Below, in pieces: positions 7,310 to 15,670 of a DNA stretch of 64,000 bases. Below the pieces are notes generated by a model. That model did no database searches, was not told the DNA's origin, and saw only the letters and a program-made list of their open reading frames with translations. Position numbers and translations under genes: made by a program. The DNA is from an uncultured Bacteroidia bacterium (GTDB taxonomy: Bacteria > Bacteroidota > Bacteroidia > Bacteroidales > F082): positions 1 through 64,000 of the forward strand of contig CADCIH010000010.1 in the NCBI GenBank assembly GCA_902801465.1, given 5' to 3'. Position 1 is the stretch's first letter; each line of letters begins with the position of its first letter.

Positions 7310-10300
7310 TCACTTCCCTTCGCTCAGCTTCTTGTAGCCTTCATAGCGGAGCTTGGCGAATTGTTCGGTCTTGGCGAACAGTTCCTTGGCTTCCTCGGGG
7401 AAGGTCTTCAGCAGTGAGTTGTAACGGACTTCACCCATGATGAACTTCTGGAAGTCGGCCCAGTTGGGTTCCTTGGAATCCAAGTGGAAGCCGTTCTTGC
7501 CTTCCTCTTCCTCAGCGGGGTTGAAGCGCCAGAGGTGCCAGTAACCGCAGTCGACGGCGAGCTTCTCTTCCATCTGGGAGTGACCCATGCCGATCTTGAT
7601 GCCGTGGTTGATGCAAGGGGCGTAGCAGATGATCAGTGACGGGCCCGGATAAGCCTCAGCTTCCTTGATGGCCTTGAAGTACTGGGCTTGCGAAGCACCC
7701 ATGGCGACCTGAGCGACATAGACGTAGCCGTAGCTCTTGGCGATCATGCCGAGGTCTTTCTTGCGGACCTTCTTACCGGAGGCAGCAAACTTGGCGACAG
7801 CGCCAGCAGGCGTAGCCTTTGATGACTGACCACCAGTGTTGGAGTACACCTCGGTGTCGAGGACGAGGACGTTGACATCTTCGCCGCTGGCCAGCACGTG
7901 GTCGAGACCACCGAAACCGATGTCGTAAGCCCAACCGTCACCACCGAAGATCCACTGGCTCTTCTTGACCAGATGATCCTTCAGGTCGATGATCTGCTGG
8001 CAGTAGTCGCAGCCGCACTTCTCGCAGGCCTTCAGGATCTGAGGAGCGAGCTCGGCGGTCTTCACGCCGTCTTCGCGGTTGTCGATCCAAGCCTGGAAGA
8101 GCTTCTTCAACTCACCAGTGCAGCATTCGCACTCAGCAATGGCTTCCTTCATGATACGCTCCACGCGGTCGCGCATCTTGCGGGTAGCGGTGGCCATACC
8201 GAGACCGAACTCGGCGTTGTCCTCAAACAGGGAGTTGGCCCAAGCCACACCCTTGCCGCTGCGGTAGTTCTTGCAGTACGGGGTGGCAGGAGCGGAACCG
8301 CCGTAGATGGAGGAGCAACCTGTGGCGTTGGCGACGAGCATGCGCTCACCGAACAACTGGGTGATGGTCTTGATATAAGGTGTCTCACCGCAACCGGCGC
8401 AGGCACCCGAGAACTCGAACAGCGGCTGTGCGAACTGGCTGTTCTTCACGCTAGCGTACTTGTCGATGAGGTTGTCCTTGTAGGTGACCTTCTTCTGGCC
8501 GTATTCCCAGTTCTTGGCTTCGCCAAGCTGGCTTTCAAGAGGTTTCATCACCAGAGCCTTCTCCTTGGCGGGGCACACGTCGGCGCAGTTGCCGCAACCG
8601 GTGCAGTCGAGGACGGAGACTTGCATTCTGAAATGCATGCCAGCCATTTCCTTCGGCATCTTCACGTCGATGGCAGTCATGCCCTTGGGAGCTTTCTTCA
8701 GCTCGGCGTCGGTCATGACGACGGGACGGATGGCGGCGTGCGGGCAAACCAGCGAGCATTGGTTGCACTGGATACAGTTGGCGGGGTTCCACTCGGGAAC
8801 GACGGTGGCCACACCACGCTTCTCGTAAGCGGTGGTACCAGCCGGGAAGGTGCCGTCGACGATGTCCTTGAAGGCGCTCACAGGCAGGTCGTTACCGCAC
8901 TGGGCGACCATCGGACGCATCACCTTGTTGATGAACTCGGGATCGGCATCGTTGTGCTCGAACACGAAGTCGGTGGTGCAGTCGAGTTTTGCCCAAGCAG
9001 CGGGAATCTCAACCTTCTGAATCTCACCACCGCGGTCAACGGCAGCGTAGTTCATGTTGACGATGTCCTCACCCTTCTTGCCGTAGCTCTTCACGATGAA
9101 CTTCTTCATCTGCTCCACAGCGAGGTCGTAAGGAATGACGCCCGAGATCTTGAAGAAAGCGCTCTGGAGGATGGTGTTGGTGCGGTTGCCCAGACCAATC
9201 TCAGCAGCGATCTTGGTGGCGTCGATGATGTACATGTTGATGTTGTTGAGGGCCAGATACTTCTTCACGAAGTCGGGAAGATGTTTCTTGGTCTCTTCAA
9301 CGCTCCACGGGCTGTTGTAGAGGAACGTGCCGTTCTTCTTCAGGCCACGGAGGCAGTCGTACTTGCGGAGGTAGCTCGGGACGTGGACGGCCACGAAGTC
9401 GGGAGTGCCGACGAGGTAAGGAGCCAAGATGGGCTGGTCGCCGAAACGCAGGTGCGAGCAGGTGTAACCGCCTGACTTCTTGGAGTCGTAGTCGAAGTAA
9501 GCCTGGCTGTATTTGTTGGTGTTGTCGCCAATGATCTTGATGGAGTTCTTGTTGGCACCCACAGTACCATCAGCGCCGAGGCCGTAGAACTTGGCTTCGA
9601 AGGTGCCCTTCGGCAGGATGGAGATCTCTTTTCCGACCTTGAGTGAACGATGGGTGACATCGTCTTTGATACCCACGGTGAACTGGTTCATCGGTTTGTC
9701 GGAAGCGAGGTTCTTATAAACGGCGAGGATCTGGGCGGGGGTGGTGTCTTTTGAAGACAGACCATAACGGCCACCGATGATCATAGGCTGTTTCTTGTCG
9801 CCCTTGTAGGCTTCCACCACATCGAGGTAGAGCGGATCGCCGTTGGCGCCGGGTTCCTTGGTACGGTCGAGCACGCAGACGCGCTTCACGGTCTTCGGCA
9901 TGACAGCCATCAGGTACTTCACGCTGAAAGGACGGTAGAGGTGAACGGTGACGAGGCCGAGCTTCTTGCCGGCCTTGTTTTCCTTGTCGATGACGGTCTT
10001 GATGACGTCGTTGACAGAACCCATGGCGATGATGACGTCGGTGGCGTCTTTGGCGCCGTAGTAGACGAACGGAGCGTATTCACGGCCCGTGATCTTGCTC
10101 ATCTGCTTCATGTACTTTGCCACGATGTCGGGAAGGGCATCGTAATACTTGTTCTGCAGTTCTCTGGTCTGGAAGTAGATGTCGGGGTTTTGGGCGGTAC
10201 CACGGGTGACGGGGTGCTCAGGATTGAGGGCGCGTTCGCGGTATTCCTTCAGAGCCTTCTGGTTGACGAGCTTGCGGAGCTTCTCCATATCGGCAGCCTC

Positions 10301-10852
10301 GACTTTCTGGATCTCGTGGGAGGTGCGGAAACCGTCGAAGAAGTGCACGAAAGGCACGCGGCCTTCGATGGCGGCGAGGTGGGCGACAGGAGCCAGGTCC
10401 ATGATTTCCTGGACGGAGCTGGTGGCCAGCATGGCGAAGCCGGTCTGACGGCAAGCCATCACATCGGCATGGTCACCGAAGATAGACAGGGCCTGGGCGG
10501 CAAGGGCACGGGCGGAGACATGGAAGACACCCGGGAGCAACTCACCGGCGATCTTGTACATGTTGGGGATCATCAGCAGCAAACCCTGCGAAGCGGTATA
10601 GGTGGTGGTCAAAGCACCAGCCTGCAACGAGCCATGAACGGCACCGGAGGCACCAGCCTCGGATTGCATCTCAACCACTTTGACAGTCTCGCCAAAGATG
10701 TTCTTCTGACCTTTAGCGGCCCATTCATCGATATACTCGGCCATCGGGGATGAAGGAGTGATAGGATAAATGGCGGCCACTTCACTGAACATGTAAGCAA
10801 CATGGGCAGCAGCCTGGTTGCCATCGCATGTCAAAAATTTTTTTTCTGCCAT
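7310..10852 (-). CDS. nifJ: pyruvate:ferredoxin (flavodoxin) oxidoreductase
   Basis: A 1180-residue homodimer-type enzyme oxidising pyruvate with CoA to acetyl-CoA, CO2 and reduced ferredoxin, central to anaerobic metabolism. The N-terminal domain has the signature YPITPSSPMAE. Two 4Fe-4S ferredoxin motifs follow at about 694 (CIQCNQCSLVC) and about 752 (CTGCGNCADVC). The C-terminal thiamine-diphosphate domain contains GDGWAYDIGFGGLDHV (about 972) and SNTGGQSSKATP. Length is normal. It is a single gene with its own promoter and terminator. Codon use is strongly C-ending, as expected for high expression. Confidence 0.98.
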   Translation of the reverse strand: MAEKKFLTCDGNQAAAHVAYMFSEVAAIYPITPSSPMAEYIDEWAAKGQKNIFGETVKVVEMQSEAGASGAVHGSLQAGALTTTYTASQGLLLMIPNMYKIAGELLPGVFHVSARALAAQALSIFGDHADVMACRQTGFAMLATSSVQEIMDLAPVAHLAAIEGRVPFVHFFDGFRTSHEIQKVEAADMEKLRKLVNQKALKEYRERALNPEHPVTRGTAQNPDIYFQTRELQNKYYDALPDIVAKYMKQMSKITGREYAPFVYYGAKDATDVIIAMGSVNDVIKTVIDKENKAGKKLGLVTVHLYRPFSVKYLMAVMPKTVKRVCVLDRTKEPGANGDPLYLDVVEAYKGDKKQPMIIGGRYGLSSKDTTPAQILAVYKNLASDKPMNQFTVGIKDDVTHRSLKVGKEISILPKGTFEAKFYGLGADGTVGANKNSIKIIGDNTNKYSQAYFDYDSKKSGGYTCSHLRFGDQPILAPYLVGTPDFVAVHVPSYLRKYDCLRGLKKNGTFLYNSPWSVEETKKHLPDFVKKYLALNNINMYIIDATKIAAEIGLGNRTNTILQSAFFKISGVIPYDLAVEQMKKFIVKSYGKKGEDIVNMNYAAVDRGGEIQKVEIPAAWAKLDCTTDFVFEHNDADPEFINKVMRPMVAQCGNDLPVSAFKDIVDGTFPAGTTAYEKRGVATVVPEWNPANCIQCNQCSLVCPHAAIRPVVMTDAELKKAPKGMTAIDVKMPKEMAGMHFRMQVSVLDCTGCGNCADVCPAKEKALVMKPLESQLGEAKNWEYGQKKVTYKDNLIDKYASVKNSQFAQPLFEFSGACAGCGETPYIKTITQLFGERMLVANATGCSSIYGGSAPATPYCKNYRSGKGVAWANSLFEDNAEFGLGMATATRKMRDRVERIMKEAIAECECCTGELKKLFQAWIDNREDGVKTAELAPQILKACEKCGCDYCQQIIDLKDHLVKKSQWIFGGDGWAYDIGFGGLDHVLASGEDVNVLVLDTEVYSNTGGQSSKATPAGAVAKFAASGKKVRKKDLGMIAKSYGYVYVAQVAMGASQAQYFKAIKEAEAYPGPSLIICYAPCINHGIKIGMGHSQMEEKLAVDCGYWHLWRFNPAEEEEGKNGFHLDSKEPNWADFQKFIMGEVRYNSLLKTFPEEAKELFAKTEQFAKLRYEGYKKLSEGK

Positions 10853-10910
10853 TTCTTAATGTTTTGTGTTAGTTATGAATGATTTAAATATCCTCATGGA
10901 AATTTGGCCG

Positions 10911-10918
10911 CAAAATTA
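10911..10918 (-). promoter_or_regulatory. -7 promoter box of nifJ
   Basis: TAATTTTG on the minus strand, about 60 bases upstream of the nifJ ATG. Confidence 0.6.
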
Positions 10919-10949
10919 AGTTTTTTTTACCACTATTTCAAATTATTTG

Positions 10950-10957
10950 TAATTTTG
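10950..10957 (+). promoter_or_regulatory. -7 promoter box of the Cys/His-rich lipoprotein gene
   Basis: TAATTTTG, about 50 bases upstream of the start at 11007 and divergent from the nifJ box. Confidence 0.6.
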
Positions 10958-11006
10958 CGCGCTCAAAAAGAAGAAAATCCATAAATTAACAATTAAATCA
11001 CTAAAA

Positions 11007-11549
11007 ATGAAAAAGTTATTCTTAATGATGGGTCTTGCTTGCCTTTTCATGGTGGCTTGCAACAACACTCCTAAACAGCAGGAGCAACCCAATGAACCTG
11101 AACAAGAAGTGGTGGCCGTTGAAGAACATCACTGCCCCTTCTGCCCCCTGAAGGCTGAATATGCCAACTGGGACAACATGGACGAAACCGCCAAGGCCGA
11201 ACTGAACAAGAAAGCTTTCGAACTCTTCGCTGAAATGGACGCCAAGAAAGCCGAGTGCGAAGCCAAGTGCGAAGGTGAAGAGCACAAATGCCAACACGAA
11301 ATGGCCGAAATGACCGATGAACAGAAGGCTGAATGCGAAGCCAAATGCGCTGAGATGAAAGCTCAATGTGAACAAATGATGGCCGCTTGGGCTAACTTCG
11401 AAAACCTCACCGTCGATGAGCAGAAGGACCTCGTCCTGGCTCGTATCGCCGCCATGGGCATGGGTGGTGAAAAATGCAACCACGAAGGCGAAGAGCACCA
11501 GTGCCAACACGAAGGCGAAGAAGGCCATCAGTGCCAACACGCTGAATAA
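11007..11549 (+). CDS. Cys/His/Glu-rich lipoprotein, probable metal binder
   Basis: A 180-residue protein with a lipoprotein signal (lipobox MVAC, Cys at about 18). The mature part is highly charged, with many Cys and His residues. It has an N-terminal HHCPFCPLK motif, an internal duplication of ECEAKC (about residues 90-94 and 111-115), and a C-terminal tandem of CNHEGEEH, CQHEGEEGH and CQHAE. The spacing suggests metal coordination, but no family is recognised. It has its own promoter and strong terminator, divergent from nifJ. A role in metal buffering or envelope stress is inference only. Confidence 0.75.
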   Translation: MKKLFLMMGLACLFMVACNNTPKQQEQPNEPEQEVVAVEEHHCPFCPLKAEYANWDNMDETAKAELNKKAFELFAEMDAKKAECEAKCEGEEHKCQHEMAEMTDEQKAECEAKCAEMKAQCEQMMAAWANFENLTVDEQKDLVLARIAAMGMGGEKCNHEGEEHQCQHEGEEGHQCQHAE

Positions 11550-11571
11550 TCCATCATTTCATCGGATTAAG

Positions 11572-11604
11572 TAGGGACGCAATCAAATGCGTCCCTATTT
11601 TTTT
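11572..11604. terminator. bidirectional intrinsic terminator
   Basis: A 10-base perfect stem, TAGGGACGCA/TGCGTCCCTA, with a 6-base loop and a following T-run. It separates the Cys/His lipoprotein gene from the convergent gldD, whose stop codon lies at its right edge. Confidence 0.85.
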
Positions 11605-12205
11605 ATTTCCACTCAAACGTATTGATCATCTTATCAATATCCTGCCGCAGGTAGTCGATGACCGGCTGCATCGAGTCGTTGTTGGGGACGAAATTGAAGT
11701 AAAGGGCGCCGCGGACGAAATTGGCGGTGCTGTCGGTGAGATAGAACTGAAGGGGCGTAGCCACACCTTTTCCATCCATCTCGACGAGCATGCCGTAAAC
11801 CCGCTGCTCCGGGTTGATGATGAGACTGTCGTTCATGCCATTGGCCTTCTGCAAATGCTTGGTGAGCATGGTGTGAACGTCCTCCAGATACTCGCCTAAG
11901 TTGTTGTTTACCACCTTGTGTGTCAAGTGAATGGAGGCCTTGAAACGAGGCATCACCACATTAATCCAGTTCTTTTCGTCGGGCGACAAAGGGTCGTTGG
12001 TAATCACTGCATAATCGGGGGCTTCGAAAGCGTACCGCTCAATGGTATCTACCTTCACATAGTTCTTTTCGGGTAAATCGATCCGGAAATACCCTTTGGG
12101 TTTGGGCAAAGGACGCTCGCCTTCACTACAGGAAACCAATAGCAAAAGCGTCATTACGAGTGAAGCGTAGCACACCAACCTGAACCGTTTTTGTCTCAAT
12201 TCCAT
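11603..12205 (-). CDS. gldD: gliding motility lipoprotein GldD
   Basis: A 200-residue lipoprotein of the GldD family, required for gliding and type IX secretion in Flavobacterium. It has a signal peptide with lipobox LLVSC and the family-typical opening PKPKGYFRIDLPE just after the lipidated Cys. The start is taken at ATG 12205; a TTG nine bases upstream is possible. It is the last gene of mutY-ssb-gldE-gldD, an order common in Bacteroidota. The gap to gldE is filled by a heptamer array. Confidence 0.9.
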   Translation of the reverse strand: MELRQKRFRLVCYASLVMTLLLLVSCSEGERPLPKPKGYFRIDLPEKNYVKVDTIERYAFEAPDYAVITNDPLSPDEKNWINVVMPRFKASIHLTHKVVNNNLGEYLEDVHTMLTKHLQKANGMNDSLIINPEQRVYGMLVEMDGKGVATPLQFYLTDSTANFVRGALYFNFVPNNDSMQPVIDYLRQDIDKMINTFEWK

Positions 12206-12211
12206 CACTCT

Positions 12212-12261
12212 CAAAATTCCTAATTCTTAATTCCTAATTCTTAATTCCTAATTCCTAATTC
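12212..12261. repeat. AT-rich heptamer array between gldE and gldD
   Basis: Six to seven units of TTAATTC/CTAATTC. On the minus strand the array contains the last Asn codon and TAG stop of gldE (12255-12260) and ends next to the gldD start. Confidence 0.85.
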
Positions 12262-13559
12262 ACCTTCACCTTAATCTGAATAATCTTCCTCGAATCGGCA
12301 TCGGTGATCTCGAAGTTGAATTTTTCGACGTTGAAGCTGAAACCGACCTCGGGGATGCGGCCTTCGATTTCCAGCACCAATCCGGCCAATGTGTCGGCCT
12401 CGCCCTGCTGTTCCTCAAAATAATCCTCGTCGAGGTTGAACACCTTGCAGAAGTCCACGATGCTGGTCTGGGCCTTGAATAGATACGTGGAATCGTCGAT
12501 TTTAGTATAATGCTGTTCTTGTTTCACGTTGTCGAACTCGTCGTTGATCTCGCCGACGATCTCTTCGATGACGTCCTCCATGGTGATCAGGCCTGAGGTG
12601 CCGCCATACTCATCCACCACGATGGCGATGTGAATCTTCTTCTCGCGGAAGTCCTGAAACAGGTCGTTGATCTTGCGGTTCTCGGGGACGAAGAAGGCGG
12701 GACGAAGGAGCATGCGCCACTCGAAGGTCTGCGCGTCGAGATAGGGGAGGAGGTCTTTCACGTAAAGGATGCCGCTCACCTTGTCGAGGCTTTCCTCATA
12801 GACGGGGATGCGTGAGAATCCGCTCTGGATGACGGATTCGAGCATCTCGCGGAACGGTACGCTCTGTTCCACGGCGACGATGTCGATGCGGGGTTTCATC
12901 ACGCTGCTGACTTCCTTCTCGGTGAAGGTGGCGATGCCTTTCAGCATGTTCTTCTCCTCCAGGGGTGTGGAAGCCTCTGTGGCGATGTCAACAGCAGCGC
13001 TGAGGTCGTCAGTGGAAATGTCGGCCTTTTTCTTCTCCAAGTGCTTGTCCATGAACGAAGTGGAGTTGACGAGCAGCTTGCTCAAGGGAGAGAATACCGC
13101 CATCAGCACTTGTAGTGGACGGGCCATAAACCGGGCGAATTTCACGGGACGTTTGGCAGCGAGAACTTTCGGTGTGATCTCGCCGATGATTAATACCAAC
13201 GAGGTGATGACGATGACCTCCATCACGAAGGCGGCGACGGGATGGTTGACCATGTCGAACATCTCGCTGACGATGTAGGTGGCCAGCAAGGTGATGGTGA
13301 CGTTGACGAAGTTGTTGCCGATGAGGATGGTCGCCAAAAGCATTTTGGGGTTCTCACGAAGTTTCAACACCGTGAGGCTCTTCGAGTCGGTACGCGACTC
13401 CAAATCCTCAATGTCGGCAGGCTTGAGCGAGAAAAACGACGTCTCACTGCTCGAAATCAAAGCCGATGCAACGAGCAGCAAGCAAAGCACTACCAAGCCG
13501 ATTACCGCATTGACGGTGAAGCCGGTATAAAACGCACTTAATAAGATAGGAGTCGCCAC
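12255..13559 (-). CDS. gldE: GldE, CNNM/CBS-pair membrane protein
   Basis: A 434-residue hemolysin/CorC-like protein. N-terminal membrane segments (about 1-150) of the CNNM type are followed by two CBS domains (about 210-335, with SRIPVYEE and VVDEYGGTSGLITMED) and a C-terminal transporter-associated (CorC_HlyC) domain. In Flavobacterium GldE acts with the neighbouring GldD lipoprotein. The start appears to be GTG at 13559, directly beside a heptamer array. The stop codon lies in another array. Confidence 0.9.
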   Translation of the reverse strand: MATPILLSAFYTGFTVNAVIGLVVLCLLLVASALISSSETSFFSLKPADIEDLESRTDSKSLTVLKLRENPKMLLATILIGNNFVNVTITLLATYIVSEMFDMVNHPVAAFVMEVIVITSLVLIIGEITPKVLAAKRPVKFARFMARPLQVLMAVFSPLSKLLVNSTSFMDKHLEKKKADISTDDLSAAVDIATEASTPLEEKNMLKGIATFTEKEVSSVMKPRIDIVAVEQSVPFREMLESVIQSGFSRIPVYEESLDKVSGILYVKDLLPYLDAQTFEWRMLLRPAFFVPENRKINDLFQDFREKKIHIAIVVDEYGGTSGLITMEDVIEEIVGEINDEFDNVKQEQHYTKIDDSTYLFKAQTSIVDFCKVFNLDEDYFEEQQGEADTLAGLVLEIEGRIPEVGFSFNVEKFNFEITDADSRKIIQIKVKVN

Positions 13560-13600
13560 TTTAACTTTTATCTCTTATCTTTTATCTTTTATCTTTTATC
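13560..13600. repeat. CTTTTAT heptamer array between ssb and gldE
   Basis: Tandem units CTTTTAA, CTTTTAT, CTCTTAT and three CTTTTAT. They fill the whole gap between the ssb stop codon, whose TGA overlaps the array edge, and the gldE GTG start. Confidence 0.85.
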
Positions 13601-14051
13601 AAAATGGAAGGTCATCCTGTGGCATCGATGTCGCTGCCAGCGGATCGTGAGCGGCTGCGGGAGCCTGATAAACCTGCTCTTGAGGAGCGTTTGACGATTG
13701 CGAGGGCTGACGTGCCGACATCAACTGCATGAGTTTGTCTACCTGAATCTCGGTAACAAACCTGTTGATTCCTTGATTGTCAGTGTATTGGCGGGTGCGA
13801 AGGCGGCCTTCCACATACATCATGTCGCCTTTGGCATAGTTGCGGCGCTTGTCGGCAATGTCGTTGGCCAGGTTGCCCCATGCAACCAAGTTGTGCCACT
13901 CGGTCTGGTCGACCCAGTTGTTGTCGCGGTCGCGATAACGTTCCGTGGTGGCCAGAGTGACCGACATTTTACGGTTTCCGCTCTCAAATGTGGTGATCTC
14001 AGGGTCCTTCCCGAGACGGCCAATGAGGATGACTTTGTTTAAGCTTGCCAT
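13599..14051 (-). CDS. ssb: single-stranded DNA-binding protein
   Basis: A 150-residue SSB that coats single-stranded DNA in replication and repair. The OB fold covers about 1-105 (NKVILIGRLGKDPEI, WHNLVAWG, YVEGRLRTRQY). A flexible Gln/Pro/Ala linker leads to the acidic tip DDLPF, the partner-recruiting tail. It sits between mutY and gldE in a leftward operon. Confidence 0.96.
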   Translation of the reverse strand: MASLNKVILIGRLGKDPEITTFESGNRKMSVTLATTERYRDRDNNWVDQTEWHNLVAWGNLANDIADKRRNYAKGDMMYVEGRLRTRQYTDNQGINRFVTEIQVDKLMQLMSARQPSQSSNAPQEQVYQAPAAAHDPLAATSMPQDDLPF

Positions 14052-14074
14052 AGTTTTCAGTTAGCAGTTTATGA

Positions 14075-15127
14075 TTAAAGGTTTAAATAGTTTTCGATGA
14101 GTTTGGGGACGGGATAGTTTCCCAATTCATTTTCAGGGACCAAAAGTATATTGTTTTCCTGAAATACAGGTAAAAAATCTAAAATTTTTATTTCGAAAAA
14201 GGTGGCGACAAGTGTCTGATGCGTGAGCTTATGCGTAAATGGGGATGTGATTCGGTTGATCTGGAAATCCTTATGTTGGATGAGCCGTGCGAATTCAGGG
14301 CTATCTGCCAGCTCATCGGCAGTGAAGCAGTGGTCGCCTTCCAGACATGGAAAGTCGTAAAGATTCTTCCAGATGTCCTTGTCTTGGCGTTTCCTTAAAT
14401 ACCGGTTGTTGTTTTTGTCGCTGATAACCAAATAGTTGAGATATCTCGTCCTCACCTTGGCTTTGGGGATTTTCACGGGCCTGGCCGCTATGGTTCCGTT
14501 GGCGAACGCCAGGCAATGGGATTGAAGGGGGCAAAACAGACAGTCGGGGTTGCTTGGAAGGCATTGTAAGGCTCCGAACTCCATCATGGCTTGGTTGTGC
14601 TGTCCAGGATGGTCGCGGTCGAGCAACGCATCGGCAATTTTGGCGAAGCTTTTGGCACCTTCTTCCGAATTAATAGGTGTGTCCATGTCGAACAACCTTG
14701 AAAGGACGCGGTACACATTGCCATCGACCACGGCGTGGGGTTGGCCGAAAGCGATGGAGGCTATGGCAGCGGCGGTGTAAGGACCGATGCCGGGCAGTTT
14801 CAAAAGCTGTTGGTAATCATCAGGTAACTCTCCGTTGTAGCGTTTGACCACTTCCTTGGCGCATTTGTGCAGGTTGCGGGCCCGGGAATAATAGCCCAAG
14901 CCTTGCCATTCTTTTAACACCTCCTCCTCGCTGGCCTCGGCGAGGTCGCGCAACGAGGGCCAGCGCTCCACGAAGCGATTGAAATAGTCGAGTCCCTGAC
15001 TTACACGGGTTTGCTGCAAAATCACCTCCGAAAGCCATACATAATAAGGTGTTGGATGAGTCCTCCAAGGAAGCTCGCGTTGGTGTTTTTCAAACCATTG
15101 GATCAGTTCAGTATGCATCTCGGCCAT
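14075..15127 (-). CDS. mutY: A/G-specific adenine glycosylase MutY
   Basis: A 350-residue DNA glycosylase that removes adenine mispaired with 8-oxoguanine. It has the helix-hairpin-helix LPGIGPYTAAAI, the catalytic Asp in HAVVDGNV, a 4Fe-4S cluster motif with C-x6-C-x2-C-x5-C spacing (CLPSNPDCLFCPLQSHC), and a C-terminal NUDIX-like recognition domain. The start is set at ATG 15127, since 15130 is TTG. It heads the mutY-ssb-gldE-gldD operon. Confidence 0.96.
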   Translation of the reverse strand: MAEMHTELIQWFEKHQRELPWRTHPTPYYVWLSEVILQQTRVSQGLDYFNRFVERWPSLRDLAEASEEEVLKEWQGLGYYSRARNLHKCAKEVVKRYNGELPDDYQQLLKLPGIGPYTAAAIASIAFGQPHAVVDGNVYRVLSRLFDMDTPINSEEGAKSFAKIADALLDRDHPGQHNQAMMEFGALQCLPSNPDCLFCPLQSHCLAFANGTIAARPVKIPKAKVRTRYLNYLVISDKNNNRYLRKRQDKDIWKNLYDFPCLEGDHCFTADELADSPEFARLIQHKDFQINRITSPFTHKLTHQTLVATFFEIKILDFLPVFQENNILLVPENELGNYPVPKLIENYLNL

Positions 15128-15169
15128 CAAAAAAAATCATTTTCTTTGTCGAGGTATGAAAAATGTTCG

Positions 15170-15177
15170 TACCTTTG
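15170..15177 (+). promoter_or_regulatory. -7 promoter box of the HU operon
   Basis: TACCTTTG, 53 bases upstream of the HU start. It lies beside a divergent TAAATTTG box for mutY at 15182-15189. Confidence 0.6.
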
Positions 15178-15181
15178 CCGG

Positions 15182-15189
15182 CAAATTTA
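15182..15189 (-). promoter_or_regulatory. -7 promoter box of the mutY operon
   Basis: TAAATTTG on the minus strand, about 54 bases upstream of the mutY ATG. Confidence 0.5.
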
Positions 15190-15230
15190 CACAAACCTAA
15201 TAATAAACCACTTAAATTTTTTGTAAAGAA

Positions 15231-15503
15231 ATGACAAAAGCAGAAATCGTAGCTGAGATCGCCGCCAAAACCGGTATCGAGAAAGGTGCTGTTCAGACTG
15301 TTGTTGAGAATTTTATGGAAGTTGTCAAGTCTTCGATGGCCAATGGCAACAATGTCTATCTGAGAGGTTTCGGTAGCTTCATCATCAAGACTCGCGCTGA
15401 AAAGACCGGTAGAAATATGTCACAGAACATCTCCATCACCATCCCCGCCCACAAGATCCCCGCTTTCAAGCCTGCCAAGGTTTTCATGAATGCTGTTAAA
15501 TAA
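15231..15503 (+). CDS. HU family DNA-binding protein
   Basis: A 90-residue histone-like protein of the HU/IHF family that bends and packs DNA. The whole length fits the family: N-terminal helices (MTKAEIVAEIAAKTGI), the turn LRGFGSFIIKTR, and the arm and C-terminal segment ending KIPAFKPAKVFMNAVK. It is followed 35 bases later by a 29-residue basic protein and then rng, probably on one transcript. Confidence 0.95.
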   Translation: MTKAEIVAEIAAKTGIEKGAVQTVVENFMEVVKSSMANGNNVYLRGFGSFIIKTRAEKTGRNMSQNISITIPAHKIPAFKPAKVFMNAVK

Positions 15504-15538
15504 AAATAGAATATAAACCAATATAAATATATAATATT

Positions 15539-15628
15539 ATGCCAAACGGTAAAAAACACAAGAGACATAAAATGTCCACCCACAAGCGCAAAAAACGCTT
15601 GAGAAAGGATAGACACAAGAAGAAATAA
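15539..15628 (+). CDS. 29-residue basic protein, possible bS22/mS38-like ribosomal protein
   Basis: The 30-codon frame reads MPNGKKHKRHKMSTHKRKKR and ends RKDRHKKK. It is almost wholly Lys, Arg and His. The stretch RHKMSTHKRKKRLRKDR aligns by eye with the AURKAIP1/COX24 (mS38, mycobacterial bS22) core, matching the Arg-x-Lys/Arg-Met-Ser start and the later Leu-Arg-x-x-Arg. It begins just after a TA-rich stretch, 35 bases past HU and 42 bases before rng, and has no promoter box of its own. The frame is too short for routine gene callers. Coding status is likely; the ribosomal role is inference. Confidence 0.72.
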   Translation: MPNGKKHKRHKMSTHKRKKRLRKDRHKKK

Positions 15629-15670
15629 TCTTTTTGTGTAGTTAGTCAACCCTCCAAAACAACACTGAAA

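Noticed and set aside
7898-9475. A 525-codon open frame opposite nifJ
   Set aside because: It is the antisense shadow of a highly codon-biased gene; the Val/Leu/His-rich translation has no recognisable domain.
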